From Methylomarinum sp. (lineage in GTDB: Bacteria; Pseudomonadota; Gammaproteobacteria; Methylococcales; Methylomonadaceae): a stretch of 10,617 nt of DNA. Every line of letters begins with the position of its first letter. Positions within the stretch are counted from its first letter, which is position 1. Below, piece by piece: positions 1 to 6,110 of this stretch. A program made the position numbers and the translations under genes. The notes under the pieces are model-generated. The model was given only the letters and a program-made list of their open reading frames with translations, was not told where the DNA came from and ran no database searches. The DNA lies in assembly GCA_013139755.1 (NCBI GenBank), contig WTAG01000132.1:1-10617 (forward strand), read 5' to 3'.

Positions 1-239
<239 letters not shown>

Positions 240-254
240 TAAACAATCGAAGAT

Positions 255-290
255 AGGATGGGCAAGGGATAAAGCCCCTTTACCCATCCT
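255..290. terminator. Bidirectional hairpin between argB and a convergent gene
   Basis: The arms AGGATGGG and CCCATCCT pair perfectly over 8 bp. After a small internal loop the stem continues AAGGG/CCCTT around a short AT-rich loop. It lies between the argB stop and the 3' end of the minus-strand gene at 346-714, where a two-way terminator is expected. No T-run follows on either strand, so it could instead be a dispersed palindromic repeat that happens to sit here. A related GATGGGCA...TACCCAT hairpin recurs at 8323-8353. Confidence 0.5.
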
Positions 291-308
291 ACACATTCAT
301 CAATGCCA

Positions 309-326
309 AGCGAACTGAAGTCCGCT
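309..326. repeat. Near-perfect 18-bp palindrome, AGCG(A)ACT-AGT(C)CGCT
   Basis: The two halves pair as AGCG/CGCT and ACT/AGT with a single A-C mismatch and a GA turn. It follows the hairpin at 255-290 by about 20 nt, in the same convergent intergenic space. Palindromes with a GGACT..AGTCC core are common dispersed elements in many bacterial genomes, so I read it as a REP-like element; only one copy lies in this window. Confidence 0.4.
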
Positions 327-345
327 CTACACTTTGTAAGATTAC

Positions 346-714
346 TTAGTCTTTATCGATGATCACTTTATCATCAATAACCAACTTAGAAACACCACCG
401 CGAACCACGCTTAAAGTACAAACTGCTTTCTTAAAGTTATCGCCTTTCTCACCTGTCCACTCAAGTGTCAAATAGGTTGCTTTATCAGTTGTTTGATTAG
501 TCACTAATGAAGTGATTGCCGAGCCTGTATGTTCCTTGATCAATCGAGGACATTTTTTATGGGCCATACCCTGCATGCTTGCAACCGCTCTAACCATTGC
601 AGCGGCTTCTTTATCTTCAGCAGACTGCTCTTTATTTGAGCCTACCATAATAAAGCCTATAACAAATACACCTACTACAGCAATCATCATCTTTTGTGCA
701 TTACTTATTTCCAT
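346..714 (-). CDS. Small membrane-anchored protein of unknown function
   Basis: A 122-residue protein that I do not recognise. Residues about 9-25 form one hydrophobic helix with no signal-peptidase-like cleavage site, followed by a charged KEQSAEDKEAA stretch, so it is probably a single-pass protein anchored by its N-terminus with the rest in the periplasm. The soluble part has only two cysteines (C55 in KKCPRL and C99 in AVCTLS), which could form a disulfide, and a predicted beta-rich end (YLTLEWTG, KLVIDDKVIIDKD). The start is supported by GGGAGAG upstream of the ATG. It lies about 100 nt downstream of the adenosyltransferase gene on the same strand, but nothing in it suggests a role in cobalamin metabolism. 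It could be a pilin-like or lipoprotein-like periplasmic factor; no such motif is visible. Confidence 0.7.
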   Translation of the reverse strand: MEISNAQKMMIAVVGVFVIGFIMVGSNKEQSAEDKEAAAMVRAVASMQGMAHKKCPRLIKEHTGSAITSLVTNQTTDKATYLTLEWTGEKGDNFKKAVCTLSVVRGGVSKLVIDDKVIIDKD

Positions 715-813
715 TTCACTCTCCCGTTAATTATTTTTCTTCTACGTCTTTAAATAACATTAAAAACAATCATACTACTTATTGATTCTATCCCTAAACA
801 GACCCTACAGCAA

Positions 814-1359
814 TTAAAACTCAACCCCCTGCTCGGCTTTAATTCCTTGAGCATAGGCATGCTTCACTTTATTCATTTCTGTCACCGTATTAGCCACCTC
901 AATAACCTCTGCCGCCGCATTACGTCCGGTTAACACTAAATGCATCCAGGGTGGCTTTTCATTAGTAATAAAATCAGCAATCTCTTGCCCCGAAATCCAA
1001 TTGTAGCCACAGCAATAATTTATCTCATCCAGCAATACAAAATCATACTGTTGTGACAAAATCTTTTGCTTACTAAACTCCCAAATCTCCCGACTGGTTT
1101 TAATATCCTGTTCCGGATTTTTGGTATCCCAGGTAAAGCCATCACCCAGTACATGCCACTCAATATTATCAAAGCGTTCTGCCGCCTTTTGCTCCCCAGT
1201 TTGCCACTTGCCTTTAATGTATTGAATAACACACACTTTCATCCCCCAACCAGCCGCTCTAAACACCATTCCTATGGCACTGGATGACTTGCCTTTTCCC
1301 TCACCGGTATTTACCAGAACAATACCTTGACGACGATCTCTTGATTTCATTAATGTCAC
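814..1359 (-). CDS. cobO: Cob(I)alamin adenosyltransferase, CobO/BtuR type
   Basis: The enzyme transfers the 5'-deoxyadenosyl group of ATP to cob(I)alamin or corrinoid precursors, giving the adenosyl cofactor. Evidence: the family P-loop NTGEGKGKSSSA at residues 17-28, VCVIQYIKGKW at 43-52, GDGFTWDT at 72-79, the Walker B-like FVLLDE at 107-112, LVLTGR at 141-146, and the typical ending KVKHAYAQGIKAEQGVEF. At 181 residues it lacks most of the longer N-terminal tail seen in enterobacterial BtuR. The start used is GTG at 1359, with AGG about 9 nt upstream; an in-frame ATG at 1350 gives a protein 3 residues shorter but has no well-placed ribosome site. No other cobalamin gene is visible, so a salvage role is possible but not shown. 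It is divergent from tex. Confidence 0.93.
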   Translation of the reverse strand: MTLMKSRDRRQGIVLVNTGEGKGKSSSAIGMVFRAAGWGMKVCVIQYIKGKWQTGEQKAAERFDNIEWHVLGDGFTWDTKNPEQDIKTSREIWEFSKQKILSQQYDFVLLDEINYCCGYNWISGQEIADFITNEKPPWMHLVLTGRNAAAEVIEVANTVTEMNKVKHAYAQGIKAEQGVEF

Positions 1360-1402
1360 ATTTATTAACCTAAAAAGCCATTCTACCGTAGCGCCATCCT
1401 TC

Positions 1403-1411
1403 TGCTACAAT
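1403..1411 (+). promoter_or_regulatory. Candidate extended -10 promoter of tex
   Basis: TGC followed by TACAAT matches an extended -10 element and lies about 33 nt before the tex start codon, in the divergent gap between the adenosyltransferase gene and tex. No good -35 is seen at standard spacing, which extended -10 promoters can do without. Confidence 0.4.
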
Positions 1412-1443
1412 GCATTTTTTTACACCGCCAAATAGACAACAAA

Positions 1444-3741
1444 ATGGACGTTATCCAGCATATATCCAAAGAATTAGCCGTTAACATTAAACAAGTAGAA
1501 GCCGCAGTCACTTTATTAGATGAAGGTGCGACCGTCCCATTTATTTCCCGGTATAGAAAAGAAGTAACTGGCGGACTAGATGACCAGCAACTTCGAATAC
1601 TGGATGAGCGCCTAAGTTATCTACGTGAACTTAATAGTCGCAGAGAAACTATTCTGGAAAGTATAGCATCCCAGGGAAAACTAACGCCCGCGTTAGAAAA
1701 AGCCATAAAACAAGCCGATACCAAAACCTTATTAGAAGATTTATACCTGCCTTACAAACCCAAACGCAGAACCAAGGCACAAATTGCCAAAGAAGCCGGA
1801 CTAGAACCTTTAGCCGATGCTATTATTCAAAATCGCAATCTCATTCCAGAAAATGTGGCAACAGACTATCTTAATCCTGAGCAAAATATCAATGATGCAA
1901 CCGCCGCTTTAGACGGTGCCAAACAAATCATCATGGAACGCATCTCCGAAGATGCAGAACTACTCACCGAACTGCGTGAACGCATCTGGAACAAAGGTGT
2001 CATGCATTCGGTTGTGGCAAAAGGCAAAGAAGTGGAAGCAGAAAAATTTAAAGACTACTTTGACTATCAAGAAGCCATCAACAAAATTCCCTCGCATCGC
2101 GCACTGGCATTATTTAGAGGTCGTAACGAAGACTTATTAAACCTTACCCTAAAGCCTGCCAACGACGACAAAGAAGAACACCAACGCTGTGCCCAACGCG
2201 TTGCGCACCACATAAAAGTCACAGACACCTCATTACCAGCTGATGCCTGGCTAGCAGAAACCGCAAGAATGGCATGGAAAGTAAAACTATTCACCCGTAT
2301 TGATCTCGATTTAAAATTACGTTTACGTGCAGCGGCAGAAATTGAAGCCATTAAAGTCTTTGCCAGTAATTTACGAGACTTATTGCTCGCAGCACCTGCC
2401 GGCCCTAAAGCGACTTTAGGACTAGACCCAGGCATTCGAACCGGTGTAAAAGCGGCTGTTGTCGACCCTACAGGCAAACTATTAGCTTTCGATACCATTT
2501 ATCCACATGCGCCTAAAAACCAATGGGATGCATCCATCAACACCTTAGCTAAACTGATTAAACAGCATAACGTAGATTTAGTTAGTATCGGTAATGGCAC
2601 TGGATCAAGAGAAACAGACCAACTGGTTGCTGATTTAATGAAGCAACATAAAGACCTAAAATTTAATAAGATCATCGTATCAGAAGCCGGCGCATCAGTT
2701 TATTCCGCCTCAGAGCTGGCCGCCAAAGAATTTCCTGATTTAGATGTCACCATTCGTGGTGCTGTCTCCATCGCCAGACGATTACAAGACCCCTTAGCCG
2801 AACTGGTTAAAATTGATCCTAAATCTATCGGCGTAGGTCAATATCAGCATGATGTTAACCAAGTACAGCTGGCACGTAGTTTAGATACTGTAATTGAAGA
2901 CTGTGTAAATGCCGTCGGTGTTGATGTTAATACTGCATCAGCCTCATTACTCAAACAAGTCTCTGGTTTATCCACCAGCGTCAGTGAAAATATCGTTAAT
3001 TTCCGTGATGAAAACGGCCCATTTAAAAACCGCAAACAACTTAAAAAAGTACCTCGCTTAGGCGATAAAGCCTACGAGCAAGCGGCTGGTTTTTTACGAA
3101 TCATGTCTGGAGACAATCCGCTGGATGCATCTGCCGTACACCCCGAAACCTACCCTGTGGTTAATGCCATTATCGACGATACCGGAAAAACTATTACCGA
3201 ACTAATTGGTCAAAGTCAGTTCTTACGCAGTTTAAAAGCGGCCAATTACACCGATGAAACCTTTGGCTTGCCTACCGTCACCGACATACTTCAAGAACTG
3301 GAAAAACCGGGTAGAGACCCCCGACCCGAGTTTAAAAGTGCGCAATTTAAAGAAGGCATTGAAAAAATATCTGACCTGGAACCCGGCATGATGCTGGAAG
3401 GTGTGGTCACTAATGTCGCTAACTTTGGTGCATTTGTGGATATAGGTGTCCATCAAGATGGCTTAGTACACATATCCCATTTAGCCGACGTATTTGTCAA
3501 AGACCCCCGAGATGTAGTTAAAACAGGCGAAATGGTTAAAGTTAAAGTATTGGAAGTTGATGTTGCTCGTAAACGCATTGCCTTATCAATGAAAAGAAAT
3601 AGCGATGACTCAAGCGCCAGACCCGTGGCAAAAAAACCACCCTCAGGGCAACAAGCTATTAAGAAAAAGCAAAGCCAAAAACAACAGTCAGCAACACAAG
3701 GCACCATGGCAAATGCCTTTGCTCAGGCACTGAAAAAATAA
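1444..3741 (+). CDS. tex: Tex, S1-domain RNA-binding transcription accessory protein
   Basis: A 765-residue cytoplasmic protein of the usual family length. Tex binds nucleic acid and influences transcription and RNA metabolism; its precise biochemical role is not settled. Domains in order: helical Tex N-terminal region (about 1-320, with [17 protein letters not shown] at 31-47 and [15 protein letters not shown] at 101-115); a YqgF/RNase H-like domain (about 323-450) opening with GLDPGIRTG at 326-334 and containing [12 protein letters not shown] and [15 protein letters not shown]; a helix-hairpin-helix region (about 490-555, [34 protein letters not shown]); and an S1 RNA-binding domain (about 648-716, [39 protein letters not shown]). 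The tail is Lys/Gln-rich and low-complexity. The ATG at 1444 has no clear Shine-Dalgarno, but the homologous N-terminus begins here. No lesion is seen. Confidence 0.97.
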   Translation: MDVIQHISKELAVNIKQVEAAVTLLDEGATVPFISRYRKEVTGGLDDQQLRILDERLSYLRELNSRRETILESIASQGKLTPALEKAIKQADTKTLLEDLYLPYKPKRRTKAQIAKEAGLEPLADAIIQNRNLIPENVATDYLNPEQNINDATAALDGAKQIIMERISEDAELLTELRERIWNKGVMHSVVAKGKEVEAEKFKDYFDYQEAINKIPSHRALALFRGRNEDLLNLTLKPANDDKEEHQRCAQRVAHHIKVTDTSLPADAWLAETARMAWKVKLFTRIDLDLKLRLRAAAEIEAIKVFASNLRDLLLAAPAGPKATLGLDPGIRTGVKAAVVDPTGKLLAFDTIYPHAPKNQWDASINTLAKLIKQHNVDLVSIGNGTGSRETDQLVADLMKQHKDLKFNKIIVSEAGASVYSASELAAKEFPDLDVTIRGAVSIARRLQDPLAELVKIDPKSIGVGQYQHDVNQVQLARSLDTVIEDCVNAVGVDVNTASASLLKQVSGLSTSVSENIVNFRDENGPFKNRKQLKKVPRLGDKAYEQAAGFLRIMSGDNPLDASAVHPETYPVVNAIIDDTGKTITELIGQSQFLRSLKAANYTDETFGLPTVTDILQELEKPGRDPRPEFKSAQFKEGIEKISDLEPGMMLEGVVTNVANFGAFVDIGVHQDGLVHISHLADVFVKDPRDVVKTGEMVKVKVLEVDVARKRIALSMKRNSDDSSARPVAKKPPSGQQAIKKKQSQKQQSATQGTMANAFAQALKK

Positions 3742-3754
3742 AAGAAAATAGCTC

Positions 3755-3763
3755 TGCTATACT
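3755..3763 (+). promoter_or_regulatory. Candidate extended -10 promoter of the TIGR04073-like gene
   Basis: TGC plus TATACT is an extended -10 match in the 56-nt gap after tex and about 35 nt before the ATG at 3798. It suggests the small secreted protein can be transcribed independently of tex. No convincing -35 is present. Confidence 0.4.
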
Positions 3764-3797
3764 CAAACAATAATCAAATTAACTCACAGGATATGTT

Positions 3798-4172
3798 ATG
3801 AAAAAACGTGTACTTCCACTGCTACTTGCAAGCCTACTAATGGCAATTTCATCCATCAGCCTTGCCGGTGAACAACAAAGCTACGGCTCGCAAGTAGGAC
3901 ATAAAGCACTGAATGGCTTTACCAATATGACAACCTCCATTTTGGAAATCCCTAAAAACATCATCAATACCACTAATGACAGTAATGTCGCTTATGGTTT
4001 TGTTGGCGGTTTAGCAAAAGGCATCTTAAACACCGTAGGCAGAATGATGGCAGGCTTGACAGACTTTGTTACCGCCCCAATCCCCACAAAGCCCATCGTG
4101 CAACCCGTTTATATTTGGGATGACTATGATGTAGACAGCACTTACGGTGAAGTATTTCGTTTGCAAGATTAA
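3798..4172 (+). CDS. Secreted protein, TIGR04073 (exosortase-associated) type
   Basis: A 124-residue exported protein. Residues 1-23 form a Sec signal peptide (MKKR, a hydrophobic core, then a cleavage-like SLAGE). The mature part has a repeated-looking helical pattern: KALNGFTNMTTSILEIPKNI, then a central glycine-rich FVGGLAKGILNTVGRMMAGLTDFVTAP, a PxPTKPxxQPVYIWDDYDVD linker, and the ending TYGEVFRLQD. This arrangement, especially the P-rich piece before a W-D-D-Y/F-D and the TYG near the C-terminus, is what I remember of the family called putative exosortase-associated protein TIGR04073, found in genomes that carry exosortase systems. Its function is unknown. AGGA lies 6 nt before the ATG. 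No exosortase or PEP-CTERM protein is in the window, so the link rests on family recall. Confidence 0.75.
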   Translation: MKKRVLPLLLASLLMAISSISLAGEQQSYGSQVGHKALNGFTNMTTSILEIPKNIINTTNDSNVAYGFVGGLAKGILNTVGRMMAGLTDFVTAPIPTKPIVQPVYIWDDYDVDSTYGEVFRLQD

Positions 4173-4191
4173 TTAAAGTCAAAACTAGAAT

Positions 4192-4226
4192 GCCACAAAT
4201 AGATTTGTTCTGTTTGTGGCTGGGTT
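4192..4226 (+). terminator. Rho-independent terminator after the TIGR04073-like gene
   Basis: GCCACAAA (4192-4199) pairs perfectly with TTTGTGGC (4213-4220) across a 13-nt loop and is followed by the T-rich TGGGTTTTGTTT. It begins 20 nt after the stop at 4172. A competing smaller hairpin (ACAAAT/ATTTGT) lies within the loop side. Confidence 0.8.
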
Positions 4227-4774
4227 TTGTTTCATCATCGGCTGGTATTCAGCTATCAGCATCATATTTCAATCATGTTATTTCGTAGACTATTATCTTT
4301 ATTGTAAAGATATACAGGTCTGGATGATAACTTGTTAGTCGCTTCGTGCTAGGGCAAGCAGCAGAGGAAATAAATTCGTATATGAAAGAGCAAAAGTTAA
4401 TCACTGTGACATAGAGTTTGACTAGCCATAAGCTGGTTTTGACGTGGAAAATAAACCTGCTGAAAAGAAGGTTCTGACAGCAAAATCAAACTCAGATTAC
4501 TATTAAAATGTATCATGTGAAATTAAGTACAGGTGTCAAAATCTGATGCAGAAAATAAAAATTATGGTTTTTTAAGGTTGCACGGAAATCAGAAAAAAGA
4601 GCTGAAAAATCAAAAGACGAGTTATTTACAAAGTTAGGTACGGAAAAGAAAGCGCTGATCACTACCAAGGAATTTGGGAAAGAGCAGTGCAAAAAAATTG
4701 TTAGTTTTTACACTTATTCCAGACATGTTAGTTTGGGTGAGTTAACAAGTGAATTAATATTAGGTGTAGACGAA
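4227..4774. other. Gene-poor AT-rich stretch before the ABC-3C cassette
   Basis: I find no supportable gene on either strand; the longest plus-strand frames are short and start without ribosome sites. One point is worth noting. The frame of the two-TM gene stays open upstream from 4559 to 4774 without any ATG or GTG, coding a Lys/Glu-rich string (for example KSEKRAEKSKDELFTKLG), with only a TTG at 4733 as a conventional alternative start. This could be a decayed 5' portion or simply chance openness in A-rich DNA. The stretch also holds the left copy (4584-4598) of a 15-nt direct repeat whose other copy is at 8295-8309. The promoter of the downstream operon must lie here, but I could not pick a convincing one. 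Confidence 0.5.
4584..4598 (+). repeat. 15-nt direct repeat, left copy
   Basis: GGAAATCAGAAAAAA occurs here and identically at 8295-8309. The pair brackets the whole ABC-3C cassette together with the downstream tandem repeats. No integrase or tRNA gene is present, so an attachment-site or recombination-junction reading is only a hypothesis; an A-rich 15-mer could recur by chance. Confidence 0.4.
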
Positions 4775-5044
4775 ATGGATCCCATATGGAAGACAGCAAT
4801 CAAAGTAACAGGAATTGTCGGCGTTGTTGGTCTGCTCTTCAGTATTCTAATTAAACAATTATTCCAGAAAGAGATTGTTACTCTTTTGGGCAGTGACCGG
4901 ATGTTCTATATTATTATTTTTCTTATTTGTATTTTTGGCATCGCATTTATTACTGCAATTTTTAAAAAAAATAACTCTAAAATCAGCTCACCTAAAGTGA
5001 TTTATAAGGATCACTCTAGACATAATGGAAATAATAGGTTCTAG
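4775..5044 (+). CDS. Two-TM small protein, candidate membrane effector of the ABC-3C system
   Basis: An 89-residue protein with two predicted membrane helices, about residues 8-27 (VTGIVGVVGLLFSILI) and 43-63 (MFYIIIFLICIFGIAFITAI), joined by a short charged loop, then a KKNN-rich tail. The start at ATG 4775 is chosen because TAGGTG lies 8 nt upstream; a TTG at 4733 in the same frame would add 14 residues but has no ribosome site. The C-terminus ends with a motif YKDHSRHNGNNRF (residues 77-89) that is echoed at the N-terminus of the next protein. It is 2 nt from the next gene. Small two-TM proteins are common effectors of conflict systems, acting by membrane disruption. I infer that role here from position and topology; no family was recognised from the sequence itself. 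Confidence 0.7.
   Translation: MDPIWKTAIKVTGIVGVVGLLFSILIKQLFQKEIVTLLGSDRMFYIIIFLICIFGIAFITAIFKKNNSKISSPKVIYKDHSRHNGNNRF
5003..5035 (+). repeat. Shared motif, copy 1 (C-terminus of the two-TM protein)
   Basis: These 33 bases encode YKDHSRHNGNN (residues 77-87 of the upstream protein). The sequence at 5065-5097 encodes YKDSAGHNGHN near the start of the next protein. The two DNA stretches are about 24/33 identical by eye and sit in different reading frames of the window, so the likeness is maintained at the protein level or reflects an old duplication. Confidence 0.7.
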
Positions 5045-5046
5045 AA

Positions 5047-5601
5047 ATGTCTAAAGAGCTTACTTATAAAGATAGTGCTGGTCACAATGGACATAATTAT
5101 CTAGGTGACATATATGAAGCTGAAAATTCAGCTCTAGAAAAAGTAATTCAACAAATAGTTGCTGCGTCTAAAGAGAGCCAAGAGCTAGTAGATATTATTG
5201 AAGACCTGACAGAATATATTACTTCCCATCCATATAGAGAAATTATTGGACTAGAGAAGAAATTAGAAAATGGTGACCGAATGGATTTGCTCGGCAACGC
5301 TATTCTTTTTAAAAACAAATTTTCAAGAAGAGTTGCTAAGGCACAAATGTCTTTAACAGAGCAAAGAGTCTATGTACAGATTCTTTCACATATACATGTC
5401 AGTTTTAATCAGTTTGTTCGACCAAAGATCCTTGAAAATTCTCCAGCATCAGAAATTGACAGCCTAGTATTCAATCATATTATTGAGCCTGCTCATAAAG
5501 CAATTATTGATTTTGACAACGCTATAACCAAGGAATTTATACTGGGGATGTTATATTTTCTAACTGGCAAATGCCATCTTGTCTGGGATGAAACATGTTA
5601 A
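5047..5601 (+). CDS. ABC-3C system protein with ABC-3C C-terminal domain (CTD)
   Basis: A 184-residue protein. The N-terminus (residues 7-22, YKDSAGHNGHNYLGDI) is a glycine/asparagine/histidine-rich motif shared with the C-terminus of the preceding protein. Residues about 27-65 are helical (ENSALEKVIQQIVAA, LVDIIEDLTEYI). The rest is an alpha-helical domain ending in GMLYFLTGKCHLVW (167-180). An ending of the type G-M-L/x-Y-x-L-T-G-x-C-H-h-x-W, preceded by HIH..F..FVRP and an IIEP helix, is what I remember of C-terminal domains in ABC-three-component systems, where this protein normally carries the effector module fused to the CTD. Here the N-terminal effector domain is absent, and a separate two-TM protein may supply that function. 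The stop overlaps the next gene by 7 nt. Confidence 0.72.
   Translation: MSKELTYKDSAGHNGHNYLGDIYEAENSALEKVIQQIVAASKESQELVDIIEDLTEYITSHPYREIIGLEKKLENGDRMDLLGNAILFKNKFSRRVAKAQMSLTEQRVYVQILSHIHVSFNQFVRPKILENSPASEIDSLVFNHIIEPAHKAIIDFDNAITKEFILGMLYFLTGKCHLVWDETC
5065..5097 (+). repeat. Shared motif, copy 2 (N-terminus of the CTD protein)
   Basis: Encodes YKDSAGHNGHN (residues 7-17), aligned with YKDHSRHNGNN of the two-TM protein: Y, K, D, H, N, G and the final N are identical. The motif continues here as YLGDIY. See copy 1 at 5003-5035. Confidence 0.7.
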
Positions 5602-6110
5602 TTTATCACCCAATCCATGATGTAAACCACTGTGTCTATCGAATTCTTTTAGTCCTTGAAAACTCACAGCATAGTCATATTGATTTAGACCTATTTAGAC
5701 TTATAGATTTTTATCTTTTATTTCCCCATCTAATCAAGGAAATTAAACCATTCCCTTCAGAGCTGGTTAGTTTTAAAAAAGTCATAAAATATATACCCGA
5801 ACCCTACGAGCTTATTGGTAATGTGAAGCGTACTATGTATGAACTTGAAGCTATTCAAACTACAGCAATACAAAATTTGATGGCTAAGAATATAATTGAA
5901 ATTGATTCTTATCAAAATAAGAGTTTAAAGCGTACCGAAGAATTATTACCTGAATCTATATATGAAAAAATCATGAACAATGGTGTTGTCAAGGAAGAAT
6001 GGTTTCGAATGCTAATTAATGAATTTCCCACAGTAACCTTTTTGGGAAAAAAGGGGCTTAAAGCAAGAAGCGGACTGATGGAGTTTAGATATGATGTGGA
6101 AATTATATGA
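5595..6110 (+). CDS. ABC-3C system middle component, MC5-like
   Basis: A 171-residue cytoplasmic protein. Its opening (LIYHPIHDVNHCVYRILLVLEN), the central IDFYLLFPHLIKEI, the YIPEPYEL linker and KRTMYELEAIQTTAIQNLMAK, and the later SLKRTEELLPESI fit my memory of the ABC-three-component middle component 5 (MC5) family. In that family these small proteins lie between the CTD protein and the ATPase gene and are thought to bridge them; that role is predicted, not demonstrated. The protein is all-helical in appearance, with a C-terminal FPTVTFLGKKGLKARSGLMEFRYDVEII. It starts within the last codons of the CTD gene (7-nt overlap, ATGTTAA) and ends with ATGA overlapping the ATPase start, so the three are translationally coupled. 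The name is a recalled family match; a profile search would decide it. Confidence 0.75.
   Translation: MLIYHPIHDVNHCVYRILLVLENSQHSHIDLDLFRLIDFYLLFPHLIKEIKPFPSELVSFKKVIKYIPEPYELIGNVKRTMYELEAIQTTAIQNLMAKNIIEIDSYQNKSLKRTEELLPESIYEKIMNNGVVKEEWFRMLINEFPTVTFLGKKGLKARSGLMEFRYDVEII

Noticed and set aside
2067..2498. Long minus-strand frame inside tex
   Set aside because: It is a shadow of the tex coding sequence; the tex frame has complete domain support.
4733..4774. TTG start for the two-TM gene adding GELTSELILGVDE
   Set aside because: No ribosome site precedes the TTG, whereas ATG 4775 has TAGGTG at good spacing. Kept only as a question in the findings.
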